A stretch of DNA of 23,423 bases, taken from DATKIY01 sp035543875. GTDB taxonomy: Bacteria > Actinomycetota > Actinomycetes > JAHEKZ01. The position numbers and the translations under genes were made by a program. The notes below the pieces were generated by a model that was not told the origin of the DNA, ran no database searches, and saw only the letters and a list, made by a program, of their open reading frames with translations. This document shows, one piece after another, positions 1 through 7,490 of this stretch (position 1 is its first letter; each line of letters opens with the position of its first letter). The DNA is taken from contig DATKIY010000061.1 of NCBI GenBank assembly GCA_035543875.1, positions 1 through 23,423 on the forward strand, given 5' to 3'.

Positions 1-407
1 GGGTAGAGGTCGAGGTCGTCGCATAACTCGGCCAACAACAGCGGGCTAACACCGAGGTCCTTCAGCAAGTCGAGATCTCCCGCGGGCTCGATGTCGTCCT
101 CGTCGTCGCCGTCGGGCATTGGCAGACCCAACTGGTCCAGCACCTGTCCAGCGAAGGGTGAGTCGAAGGCGGCAGTGACGTCGCTAAGCAACATTCGTAC
201 GGCTCCACCGTCAACTCGAACGATCACAAAGAAGTCTTCAGCGAAGGAGAGCAGTCCGATGGCACCGCTGTCGGCCGGCTGCTGACGTAGTGCGTGCAGC
301 AAACCTTCGAAGTTGTCGGTGGTTGCAGGAGGTAGTGGCACGACCGACCACAGACCGTCCTCACGGACGGCAGCCAGCGCAAAGTCAGCCGCCATCTCGT
401 CACCCAT
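1..407 (-). CDS. Putative tRNA adenosine deaminase-associated protein (partial, C-terminus off the left edge)
   Basis: The first 135 residues are visible; the frame is still open at base 1, so the C-terminus is missing. The start is ATG at 407, with a good GGAGG ribosome site at 413-417 five bases upstream. The protein begins MGDEMAADFALAAVREDG and continues with alternating hydrophobic strands. It then has an acidic stretch, MPDGDDEDDIEPAGDLD, followed by LLKDLGVSPLLLAELCDDLDLYP. This pattern matches the actinobacterial family named for its position beside tadA, the tRNA-specific adenosine deaminase that makes inosine at the wobble position. No catalytic motif is visible and the molecular role of the family is unknown. 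If the usual arrangement holds, tadA should lie just left of this window. The gene follows the pnt operon on the same strand, separated by about 150 bases that hold a strong hairpin, so it probably has its own promoter. Confidence 0.82.
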   Translation of the reverse strand, partial: MGDEMAADFALAAVREDGLWSVVPLPPATTDNFEGLLHALRQQPADSGAIGLLSFAEDFFVIVRVDGGAVRMLLSDVTAAFDSPFAGQVLDQLGLPMPDGDDEDDIEPAGDLDLLKDLGVSPLLLAELCDDLDLY

Positions 408-517
408 CTGGACCTCCGCATGTCTGGCCGTCGGCCACTGTCAACGATCGTCGCAGACCTAAGGCTGCCTGCCTACCCCCGACTACGGACCATGACCCCC
501 ACGTTGGCCCCGATAGA

Positions 518-543
518 AGGGGGTGAACGTGACGTTCCCCCCT
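518..543 (-). terminator. Strong hairpin downstream of pntB, probable terminator without a U-tract
   Basis: AGGGGG-T-GAAC (518-528) pairs with GTTCCCCCCT (534-543). This gives a ten-pair stem with one bulged base and a five-base loop. It lies 16 bases past the pntB stop codon and before the start of the deaminase-associated gene, so it most likely ends the pnt transcript. A run of six T (minus strand, 549-544) lies before the stem rather than after it, so this is not a textbook intrinsic terminator. Stem-only terminators are thought to be common in actinobacteria. It could instead be a regulatory palindrome for the next gene. Confidence 0.5.
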
Positions 544-558
544 AAAAAAGCGGGGTTG

Positions 559-1929
559 TTAGAGGGATTTGAGGGCGGTTACGGTTTTGCTGAGGGAGTC
601 TTTGGCGTCGCCGAAGAGGAGTTGGGTCTTCTCATCGAACAGCAGCTCGTTTTCGATGCCGGCAAAACCGGGGCGCATGGAGCGTTTGAGGAAGACGACC
701 GCCTGCGCCTGGTCGACGTTGATGATAGGCATCCCCGAGATTGGTGTTCCCGGCTGACGCGCCGCGGGGTTGACCACATCGTTGGCTCCCACGACCAAGA
801 CCACGTCGGTGGTTGGCAGTTCGGGGTTGACCTCATCCATCTCTTTGAGCTGCTCGTACGGAACGTTAGCTTCGGCCAGTAGCACGTTCATGTGTCCCGG
901 CATCCGGCCAGCGACCGGGTGGATGGCGTAGGTCACCTCGACGCCGCGCTCGCTCAGCAGATCGACCAGCTCCTTGAGCGTTCCCTGCGCCTGCGCAACG
1001 GCCAGCCCGTATCCGGGCACGATCACGACCTTGCTGGCGTAACCAAGCATCACCGCAACATCGCTTGGGCCAAGCGATCTCACCGGACGGTCTGAGGCTG
1101 TGCCGCCACCGAGGGTCGAGGTACCCGAGAACGCCCCGAACAGGGTGCCCGTCAAGGGACGCCCCATCGCCTGCGCCATCAAACGTGTCAGCAGCGTGCC
1201 GCTCGCTCCTACAAGCGTTCCTGCGACGAGGAGCAGAACGTTGTCGAGCACGAACCCGGACGCGGCGACGGTGAGGCCGGTGAATGCGTTCAACAGTGAA
1301 ATAACGATGGGAACATCTGCGCCACCTACTGGGAGCACAAACAACACTCCGAGAAGCAACGAAACCCCAGCTAACGCGAACACAAGCGCTGTCGACTCAG
1401 TGGGCAGGATCGCAACACCCAACCCAACGGCGGCGATTGCCGTAATGGGCAGGAGCACCTGCATGCCTGGGAAGACAACTGGACGTGAGGTCATCAGCCC
1501 TTGGAGCTTCAAGAACGTGATGACGGATCCGCTGAAAGACACAGAGCCAACAAGAATCGTGAACGCCGTGGCAGCCAAAATCCACAGTGACTCGTCTTGA
1601 CCGGAGGAGAGGAACTCAACGATCGCCACAATGGCCGCCGCCGCGCCGCCAACCCCATTGAACAAGGCCACCAGCTGTGGCATCGCGGTCATCGCAACGC
1701 GCCGGGCGGCCGGTACCCCCAGCGCCGTTCCCAGCGCAATAGCGACCAGAATCCACGTCATGTGCTCAAGCGGTTCGGCCACGAGTGTGACCACCACAGC
1801 AAGCGTGGCTCCCACTGCGCCTAGCGCGTTCCCGCGCCGCGCGAACTTAGGAGATGACAACCCCTTGAGCGCAAGAATGAAGCAGACGGCTGCAACGAGA
1901 TACGCCAACTGCACCCACGTTTGGTTCAC
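559..1929 (-). CDS. pntB: NAD(P) transhydrogenase, beta subunit
   Basis: The 456-residue protein is the membrane and NADP(H)-binding subunit of the proton-translocating transhydrogenase, which transfers hydride from NADH to NADP+ using the proton gradient. The first ~255 residues are a string of hydrophobic helices, including NGVGGAAAAIVAI (91-103). The C-terminal domain III carries VPGYGLAVAQAQ (304-315), GRMPGHMNVLLAEANVPY (341-358) and GANDVVNPAA (381-390), the NADP-binding signatures of PntB. Length is normal for the family. The start is GTG at 1929, inside a GTGA overlap with the stop of the preceding subunit gene, which implies translational coupling. It is the last gene of the three-gene pnt operon and is followed by a strong hairpin. 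The enzyme would supply NADPH for biosynthesis and redox defence. Confidence 0.96.
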   Translation of the reverse strand: MNQTWVQLAYLVAAVCFILALKGLSSPKFARRGNALGAVGATLAVVVTLVAEPLEHMTWILVAIALGTALGVPAARRVAMTAMPQLVALFNGVGGAAAAIVAIVEFLSSGQDESLWILAATAFTILVGSVSFSGSVITFLKLQGLMTSRPVVFPGMQVLLPITAIAAVGLGVAILPTESTALVFALAGVSLLLGVLFVLPVGGADVPIVISLLNAFTGLTVAASGFVLDNVLLLVAGTLVGASGTLLTRLMAQAMGRPLTGTLFGAFSGTSTLGGGTASDRPVRSLGPSDVAVMLGYASKVVIVPGYGLAVAQAQGTLKELVDLLSERGVEVTYAIHPVAGRMPGHMNVLLAEANVPYEQLKEMDEVNPELPTTDVVLVVGANDVVNPAARQPGTPISGMPIINVDQAQAVVFLKRSMRPGFAGIENELLFDEKTQLLFGDAKDSLSKTVTALKSL

Positions 1930-2228
1930 GCCTCGGGCCCTTTCGTCGAGGCCCTACGCGGCTTGAACATCTCCAGCATGCGGTCGGTGACGACAAATCC
2001 GCCAACCATGTTGACGGTCGCGAGGACGACAGCCGCCAACCCCAGCCACAGTTCTGCATCTGTGTCGGCATGCCCGGTGACGATGATTGCGCCGACCAGG
2101 ATTACGCCGTGAATCGCGTTTGCGCCAGACATCAGCGGCGTGTGGAGAATCGTTGAGACCTTCGAGACCACCTCGAAGCCAACAAACACGCTGAGGACAA
2201 AGACGGTGAGAAGCCCAATGTCAGTCAC
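1926..2228 (-). CDS. pntAB: NAD(P) transhydrogenase, alpha subunit part 2 (membrane domain)
   Basis: This 100-residue membrane protein corresponds to the C-terminal, membrane-embedded part of the E. coli PntA chain, encoded separately as is usual in many actinobacteria and alphaproteobacteria. Three hydrophobic segments are visible (about 4-24, 36-53 and 59-81). Between the first two is the family signature HTPLMSGANAIHG (29-41). The tail is short and basic. The start is GTG at 2228, overlapping the pntAA stop as GTGA; its own stop overlaps the pntB start in the same way. The product assembles with PntB to form the proton channel of the transhydrogenase in the cytoplasmic membrane. Nothing looks truncated. 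Confidence 0.93.
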   Translation of the reverse strand: MTDIGLLTVFVLSVFVGFEVVSKVSTILHTPLMSGANAIHGVILVGAIIVTGHADTDAELWLGLAAVVLATVNMVGGFVVTDRMLEMFKPRRASTKGPEA

Positions 2229-3361
2229 TGCGCGCCGCCTTCGTCCAGTGCCTGTTTGGCCGGTTCAAAACGAACTTGTCCGGCATGAGTGACGCACGCT
2301 CCAGCGACGATCTCATCGTCGAAGTCGACAACGACCAACCCGTCCTTCACCATCAACTGAAGCAGGGTGACGACGTTCGACGCGTAGAGCCTTGACGCTG
2401 CTACAGGCATTTGCGACGGCACGTTTAAGGCTCCCCACACAAGGGCGTTGCCGATCCGCACTTCCTCACCAGCTACAGAACCTTCGACGTTTCCGCCACT
2501 TTCGGCTGCGAGGTCGACGACAACAGAACCCGGTTTCATCGCCTCAACCATCGCCCGAGTGACCAACATCGGAGCAGACCGACCCGGGATGGCCGCCGTC
2601 GTGATCAAGGCGTCCGCCGACGCGATGAAAGGCGCCAAGAGGTCGCGTTGACGTGCCGCACGGTCATCGGTCATCTCGCGCGCATAGCCGCCGGCACCCT
2701 CAAGCGAGTCCAGGTCGAGATCGATGAACTTCGCTCCCATGCTTCGAATCTCATCGGCGGCAGCTGCTCGTACGTCGTAAGCCTGAACAACGGCACCCAA
2801 ACGTTTTGCCGTTGCAATTGCTTGAAGCCCGGCCACGCCCGCACCGAGCACAACGACCTGTGCCGGCTTTATGGTTCCAGCTGCCGTCATAAGTAGGGGA
2901 AAGAATTTCGGTAGCCGATCCGCCGCAATCAATGCGCACCGATAACCCGCAACCAATGCCTGCGACGACAGTGCATCCATCGACTGTGCTCGCGAAATCC
3001 GCGGGACTAACTCCATCGACATCCAGGTAACCTGCGCGTCGCGAGCCGCTGCGACTTTGTCCAGCGAGGACGTCGGAGCGAGGAACGACAAGACAAGTGA
3101 TGATGGCTTGAGTTTTCTAACTTGGTCAGGATCTAGCGAGTTGACGCTGAAGATGACATCAGCCGTCGAAAGCACATCCCCTGCGACGACCTCAGCTCCC
3201 GCGTCGCGGTACTCCTCATCGAGTGCATTAGCCTCACGGCCTGCCCCAGCCTCGACACGTACGTCAACGCCAAGTGCGGTGAGCTTGCCAACAAGTTCGG
3301 GCGTCAAAGCGACCCGGCGTTCGCCGGGCCGCGTTTCTTTCGCAATCGCGACGGTCGTCAC
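2225..3361 (-). CDS. pntAA: NAD(P) transhydrogenase, alpha subunit part 1 (NAD-binding)
   Basis: The 378-residue soluble subunit binds NAD(H) and belongs to the alanine dehydrogenase/PNT superfamily. The N-terminus VAIAKETRPGERRVALTPE (4-22) is the classic AlaDH/PNT opening. The segment RISRAQSMDALSSQ (121-134) and the Rossmann loop VLGAGVAGLQAIATAKRLGA (171-190), followed by AYDVR (194-198), mark the NAD-binding domain. No membrane helix is present, which fits the split alpha subunit. The start is GTG at 3361; the upstream ATG at 3371 is out of frame. The gene begins 55 bases after rocD on the same strand. It may therefore be co-transcribed with rocD, although the spacer holds a potential hairpin. 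It is the first of three genes joined by GTGA overlaps. Confidence 0.95.
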   Translation of the reverse strand: MTTVAIAKETRPGERRVALTPELVGKLTALGVDVRVEAGAGREANALDEEYRDAGAEVVAGDVLSTADVIFSVNSLDPDQVRKLKPSSLVLSFLAPTSSLDKVAAARDAQVTWMSMELVPRISRAQSMDALSSQALVAGYRCALIAADRLPKFFPLLMTAAGTIKPAQVVVLGAGVAGLQAIATAKRLGAVVQAYDVRAAAADEIRSMGAKFIDLDLDSLEGAGGYAREMTDDRAARQRDLLAPFIASADALITTAAIPGRSAPMLVTRAMVEAMKPGSVVVDLAAESGGNVEGSVAGEEVRIGNALVWGALNVPSQMPVAASRLYASNVVTLLQLMVKDGLVVVDFDDEIVAGACVTHAGQVRFEPAKQALDEGGAQ

Positions 3362-3408
3362 AGGACCACCATAGGGATCATCGCCTCGAATCCGGCCGTA
3401 TGGGTCCT
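3362..3408. repeat. Imperfect inverted repeat between rocD and pntAA
   Basis: AGGACC-AC-CATA (3362-3373) can pair with TATGGGTCCT (3399-3408). This gives ten pairs with a two-base bulge around a 25-base loop. It fills nearly the whole spacer between the rocD stop and the pntAA start. It has no T-run, so it is a weak terminator candidate. An mRNA processing or attenuation element, or chance, are alternatives. Confidence 0.3.
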
Positions 3409-3416
3409 TCGAGCCG

Positions 3417-4604
3417 CTAGGTAAGTACCTTCAGCAGCTTGTCGATGGCTAGATCGAGGTCTGACTTCTCTATGACGATCGGCGGCGCAAGTCTGATGGT
3501 CGTCTCGTGAGTGTCCTTGGCAAGTACACCGTCAACCATCAACTTCTCGCAGCGAGCTCGTGCTGACTCTCCCCCCGGGTACATCTCTACGCCTGCCCAG
3601 AGTCCTCTTCCACGCACTTCGCGTACCGTCGCCGGAGCTTCCGTACGGAGTCGCCCCATCATGTGCTCGCCAAGAGTTCGCGAACGCTCTTGGAACTCTC
3701 CCGTTTGCAGCATCGCGATGACCTCACGCCCAATCGCGGCTCCGAGCGGGTTGCCACCAAAAGTTGAGCCGTGCTCGCCAGGACGGAAGACACCCAGAAT
3801 TTCTCGACTCGCAGCGACGGCAGACACCGGGTAGATGCCGCCGCCAAGGGCCTTCCCCATGATGTACATATCGGGGACGACGCCCTCCCATTCACAGGCG
3901 AAAGTCTTTCCCGTACGCGCCATTCCCGACTGAATCTCGTCTGCGATAAACAGCACGCCGTGCTCCGCGCACAGGTCTCGCGCGGCAGTGAGATATCCGG
4001 GAGGTGGAATCAACACACCGGCTTCACCCTGAATCGGTTCAACAATAAACGCGACCGTCGACGCTGTGATCGCATCGCGCAGTGCGTCAACGTCGCCATA
4101 CGCGATGATGTCGAACCCCGGGGTATACGGCCCAAAATCATCGCGAGCCTCTGGGTCGGTCGAGAACGAGATGATGGTTGTCGTGCGGCCATGGAAGTTG
4201 CCGTCAGCCACAATGATTCTCGCGGTGTCCGGTTCAACACCCTTGACGCGGTAGCCCCACTTGCGGGCGGTCTTGATGGCCGTTTCGACCGCCTCCGCGC
4301 CAGAGTTCATAGGCAAGACCATCTCCATACCGCTGAGGTCTGCCAAGGCCTGCGCAAACGGCCCGAACTGGTCGTTGTGGAATGCCCTGCTGGTCAACGT
4401 CAATCGGTCCATCTGACGTTTCGCCGCCTCGATCAGGCGAGGGTGCCGGTGACCAAAGTTGAGAGCCGAGTATGCGGACAGCAGGTCGAGGTAGCGCTTG
4501 CCTTCTTCGTCCGTCACCCAGGCACCCTCACCGTGGGTGAGAACCACGGGCAGCGGGTGGTAGTTATGGGCGCTGTAACGATCAACCAGTTCTTGTGAAT
4601 CCAT
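3417..4604 (-). CDS. rocD: Ornithine aminotransferase (ornithine--oxo-acid transaminase)
   Basis: The 395-residue protein is a class-III PLP-dependent aminotransferase. It would transfer the delta-amino group of ornithine to 2-oxoglutarate, giving glutamate semialdehyde on the route from arginine/ornithine to proline or glutamate. The N-terminus YSAHNYHPLPVVLTHGEG is typical of ornithine aminotransferases rather than acetylornithine enzymes. Visible landmarks are MNSGAEAVETAIK (99-111, phosphate binding), ADEIQSGMARTGK (221-233, with Asp222 for the PLP ring nitrogen) and MGKALGGG (249-256), where Lys251 is the expected Schiff-base lysine. Length is normal. The start is ATG at 4604 without a strong ribosome site. 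An inverted repeat 18-66 bases upstream suggests its own regulated promoter. No arginase or Lrp/AsnC regulator gene lies next to it in this window. Confidence 0.93.
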   Translation of the reverse strand: MDSQELVDRYSAHNYHPLPVVLTHGEGAWVTDEEGKRYLDLLSAYSALNFGHRHPRLIEAAKRQMDRLTLTSRAFHNDQFGPFAQALADLSGMEMVLPMNSGAEAVETAIKTARKWGYRVKGVEPDTARIIVADGNFHGRTTTIISFSTDPEARDDFGPYTPGFDIIAYGDVDALRDAITASTVAFIVEPIQGEAGVLIPPPGYLTAARDLCAEHGVLFIADEIQSGMARTGKTFACEWEGVVPDMYIMGKALGGGIYPVSAVAASREILGVFRPGEHGSTFGGNPLGAAIGREVIAMLQTGEFQERSRTLGEHMMGRLRTEAPATVREVRGRGLWAGVEMYPGGESARARCEKLMVDGVLAKDTHETTIRLAPPIVIEKSDLDLAIDKLLKVLT

Positions 4605-4621
4605 GGCGGCAGTGTGTCACC

Positions 4622-4670
4622 GGGAATCGCCAAAAGTAAGCAGCTTTACTCGTCATTTTCTGCGATTCCC
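4622..4670. promoter_or_regulatory. Perfect 9-bp inverted repeat upstream of rocD, candidate operator
   Basis: GGGAATCGC (4622-4630) and GCGATTCCC (4662-4670) are exact reverse complements, with starts 40 bases apart, about four helical turns. Just inside them AAAA (4632-4635) faces TTTT (4656-4659), and AGTAA (4635-4639) faces TTACT (4646-4650), so the site is nested and two-fold symmetric throughout. It occupies most of the 80-base gap between the S9 peptidase stop and the rocD ATG. No T-run follows, so an operator for a dimeric or multimeric regulator seems likelier than a terminator. Lrp/AsnC proteins often control rocD, but the regulator's identity is inference. Confidence 0.5.
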
Positions 4671-4684
4671 ATCATTTCGCGTTG

Positions 4685-6472
4685 CTAGATATAGCGAGCG
4701 AGAAACTCCAGCTCAAGCTCGGCATGGTGAATCTGCTCATCGATGGAGTTGGCGTGGTGCCCGGCGTCATAGACGTAGAGCTGCACGGCGGCACCGCGTT
4801 TGCTCAGCTCCGACTCGTAGAACCGCACCTGCCTGATGGGGCAGGCGCTGTCATGCTCGCCAGCGATCAGGAGAACTGGCGTGCGTACTTGGTCGAGATA
4901 ACTGCTTGGAGAGCGTTCGGCGTACAGGTCCGGCAGCTCACGGGGCGAGCCACCCATAATCGCGAGGTCATAAGCCTGCTGAGGTGGTGAACAGTCCTCG
5001 TGGGTCATCACCGAGTCACACACCGGAATTCCCCCGATCGCAGCCGCGAACCGGGTCGGATGAAGCCCGATCGCCAGAAGGCTGACATAGCCACCCCACG
5101 ACCAGCCCTCGATGGCAGCCCGGTCGGCATCCGCCAATCCAAGCTCAACCAGATGGTCCAGACCTGCTACGACGTCGGCCACTTCGGGGAACCCGATGTT
5201 TCCGCCGTGGATCGCCGTTCGCCAGGCGACCGACGACCCCGTCGATCCTCGGTAGTTCACCTTTGCCACCAGGTAGCCATGGTCGACCAAGGCCTGCTCC
5301 CACGGGTCAAAGTCATCCGGGTACGCCCACTCGGGGCCGCCGTGAACCATCATCACCACTGGGAATGGCGCTTGCCCCAATGGGACGGTGACCAGCATGT
5401 GCGCCAGCTCTCCTGACGGACCCGGAAAACGCAGCGACTGATGCGGACGGCCTTCCGGTGGTGCTTCGCCCGGCGGCGCCAGGATGACTTGGCCAGCGAG
5501 ATCCCGTATGACCGGCGACTGCTCAGCCGACTCGTCACGAATCCAGATCGACCCGTCAGCGCGGATGGCTGCCGCGGAAACCCATCCGTGCGGCTCATGA
5601 ACAAGCGACAGCTCACCACTGTCAAGCTCAAGTCGAAGCAGCTGACGCCGGCCATCCTGTTCGTGTAGCAACAGCACGGCCGAGGCGTCCGGCCACCAGT
5701 CGGCCACATCGACTGGTCCAGGAAGATCGAGCGGATAGTCACGCACGCTGCCGCGGGTGGGGTCCCAAACGGCCGGACGCTCATACCCGTCCCGCTCGTG
5801 GATGACGACCACCCGTTGATCTCCGACGACCGGGGACCAAGACGCAACCTTTAGCGTGAGGCCCTCGTCGAAAATGTCATCGACGACCGCCCCTGACTTG
5901 GCGTCAATCACTCGCAGTCCAAAGTGAAGCATGTCTCCCTGGTCGCTATGCCGATAACAGACAAGCGCGCCATCGGTAGAAAGCCCACCACCCGTGGTCT
6001 CCCACTCACGCCCAAGACCAAGGGGATGCGTGGACTCGCGGACAAGACGAGGCTTCTCACCTCCGACGGAAACGAAGAGTCGATAGCTGGTGTCATCGGT
6101 CAGCGCAACTGCAACCGTGTCCCCCGCCAAGGCAATACCTTGACTCCACCCAGTCGGAGTACTGGCAAGGAGTGGCTCCGTCTTTCCACTCACCAGCTCG
6201 GTCGAGACCCACTTACCGTTCTCGTTTCCCGTGTCGTCTCGCCACCAGACAGCTGAAGATCCATCTGCAGTCAGAACAAACTCCTCGACTCCAATACGTT
6301 GATCAGTGACTTGTCGGCGTTCGCCTGTCGACCGGTTGAGCATCCATACCTGTGTCGTCCCACCTTCGTTGCTTACGAACACCAGCCGATCGGGCTGATT
6401 CTCTGGCCACAACGGAAACCCGACTACCGGAGTTTGAAACCTTCGACGCCAAGCCTCAACATCAGTTGCCAT
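4685..6472 (-). CDS. S9-family (prolyl oligopeptidase-type) serine peptidase
   Basis: The protein has 595 residues and no signal peptide or membrane segment, so it is probably cytoplasmic. The N-terminal ~340 residues show repeated W/D-containing beta-strand units of a propeller domain, for example LVFVSNEGGTTQVW and VASWSPVVGDQRVVVIHERD. The C-terminal alpha/beta-hydrolase domain carries VHGGPEW (377-383, oxyanion region), GWSWGG (456-461, nucleophile Ser458), GEHDSACP (538-545, Asp541) and AGHH (570-573, His572). Ser, Asp and His are in the expected order for dipeptidyl/acylaminoacyl-peptidases of S9. The likely role is turnover of short peptides; the exact specificity cannot be read from the sequence. 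The start is ATG at 6472, 20 bases after the stop of a small lipoprotein gene, so the two may be co-transcribed. Confidence 0.9.
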   Translation of the reverse strand: MATDVEAWRRRFQTPVVGFPLWPENQPDRLVFVSNEGGTTQVWMLNRSTGERRQVTDQRIGVEEFVLTADGSSAVWWRDDTGNENGKWVSTELVSGKTEPLLASTPTGWSQGIALAGDTVAVALTDDTSYRLFVSVGGEKPRLVRESTHPLGLGREWETTGGGLSTDGALVCYRHSDQGDMLHFGLRVIDAKSGAVVDDIFDEGLTLKVASWSPVVGDQRVVVIHERDGYERPAVWDPTRGSVRDYPLDLPGPVDVADWWPDASAVLLLHEQDGRRQLLRLELDSGELSLVHEPHGWVSAAAIRADGSIWIRDESAEQSPVIRDLAGQVILAPPGEAPPEGRPHQSLRFPGPSGELAHMLVTVPLGQAPFPVVMMVHGGPEWAYPDDFDPWEQALVDHGYLVAKVNYRGSTGSSVAWRTAIHGGNIGFPEVADVVAGLDHLVELGLADADRAAIEGWSWGGYVSLLAIGLHPTRFAAAIGGIPVCDSVMTHEDCSPPQQAYDLAIMGGSPRELPDLYAERSPSSYLDQVRTPVLLIAGEHDSACPIRQVRFYESELSKRGAAVQLYVYDAGHHANSIDEQIHHAELELEFLARYI

Positions 6473-6492
6473 GACGCAACGCTATCGGTGGC

Positions 6493-6888
6493 TCAGCAGC
6501 CGAGGCAGGACACCGAAAAAACTTGCTGACCATCAACTGTGCCAACGAAACTTCCGGTTGGTGAGCTGCCGCCCGCCAAGCTCGACGCCGTCCCCGTAAG
6601 CTGCACGGCCTTCCCATCAAGCGTGGTTCCCGTGCAGGACACCTGCACACCGTCACTTTGTTGACTTGAGGTGCAAGACAGAGGGCCAGAAATGTCCGCA
6701 CCGTACTTCGCGAACACACCCGGACCCTGGTTCGAGGCCGCCGTTCGCACAAGCAGCTCGTCGACATCCTTCACTTGCTGCGTTCCGCTGTCTCCGCACC
6801 CCGCAAGCAGGCTTGCCAACAGCATGAGCAGCGCGAGGGAAGCCACAAGCCCGCGCCCGGTTGAGCTTGGGGTGCGTGAGATCGCCAT
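6493..6888 (-). CDS. Small secreted lipoprotein, DUF4333-like C-terminal region
   Basis: The 131-residue protein has a basic N-terminus, a hydrophobic segment (14-29) and a clear lipobox LLAGC with Cys31 as the lipidation site, so it should be anchored to the outer face of the cytoplasmic membrane. The mature part contains LSCTSSQQSDGVQVSCTGTT and a closing SVSCLGC. Paired cysteines around a C.GTT.DG strand are reminiscent of the DUF4333-type lipoproteins of actinobacteria. That assignment is tentative and no enzymatic role is known. The start is ATG at 6888, and the upstream ribosome site is weak. It reads divergently from the META-domain lipoprotein across 152 bases and directly precedes the S9 peptidase by 20 bases. 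Confidence 0.75.
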   Translation of the reverse strand: MAISRTPSSTGRGLVASLALLMLLASLLAGCGDSGTQQVKDVDELLVRTAASNQGPGVFAKYGADISGPLSCTSSQQSDGVQVSCTGTTLDGKAVQLTGTASSLAGGSSPTGSFVGTVDGQQVFSVSCLGC

Positions 6889-7040
6889 AACTGGATCGTC
6901 TCATGTCAACGTCAGGTAGCAGCGGAGGCAAGCGGCATCAACCGGCGGTGAGTCCTTGAATTCAGCGTCCGGCAAACGGGTGATAGTGAGTCCGTGGTCA
7001 TCGAGTGGAACCGTGAAGCGGGACCGCCAGTCTCATTGGC

Positions 7041-7490
7041 ATGAACAGATCACACTTGGTCGGCCTGGGGACGGTCGCGTTGCTGGCGCTGAGTGGCTGC
7101 GGTTCGACGACCCAGTCCGCGGATCCGGCGTCCAACTCCGACGTGTCTGGGCGTACGTATGTCTCACATTCGGTCGATATCAACGGAAATCCCACTGCAC
7201 TCGTTCGATCCACGAATCTACAACTGAGTTTCACTGACGATGGAATCTCGGCAAACGCCGGGTGCAACAGCATGAGCGGTAGAGCGACCATCGACGATGA
7301 CACGCTCGTGATTTCCGGTGGCCTTGCGATGACCGAGATGGGTTGCGAGTCAGCCCGGATGGACCAAGACCAGTGGTTCGCTGACTTACTCACGGCAAAG
7401 CCGACGCTGTCGGTTGACGGAGACTCGTTGACGCTTGACTCCGATGGAACTGTGATCGTCATGACGACTCAACCCTCTCGCGTCTCGTAA
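7041..7490 (+). CDS. META-domain (HslJ-like) lipoprotein
   Basis: The 149-residue protein has a hydrophobic leader (5-17) and lipobox ALSGC with Cys20 as the lipidation site. The mature region shows the META-domain signature: GCNSMSG (74-80), a strand pair, then TEMGC (98-102) and DQDQWFADLL (108-117). These match the family's GCN..G, T.MGC and ..E..W..LL pattern. META proteins such as HslJ are linked to stress or antibiotic tolerance, but no catalytic function is established. ATG at 7041 is the only sensible start, because an in-frame TGA lies 30 bases upstream with no other start codon between. There is no clear ribosome site, so a leaderless transcript is possible. The last 22 bases overlap the 3' end of the convergent ankyrin gene. 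Confidence 0.85.
   Translation: MNRSHLVGLGTVALLALSGCGSTTQSADPASNSDVSGRTYVSHSVDINGNPTALVRSTNLQLSFTDDGISANAGCNSMSGRATIDDDTLVISGGLAMTEMGCESARMDQDQWFADLLTAKPTLSVDGDSLTLDSDGTVIVMTTQPSRVS

Noticed and set aside
3771..4598. Long plus-strand open frame (275 codons) opposite rocD
   Set aside because: It lies wholly antisense to a strongly conserved aminotransferase and its translation shows no recognisable domain. It is a by-product of GC-rich third positions.
6948..6993. Direct repeat GTGAGTCC (6948-6955 and 6986-6993) between the two lipoprotein genes
   Set aside because: Eight bases, two copies, no symmetry and no further matching flanks; too weak to call a regulatory site.
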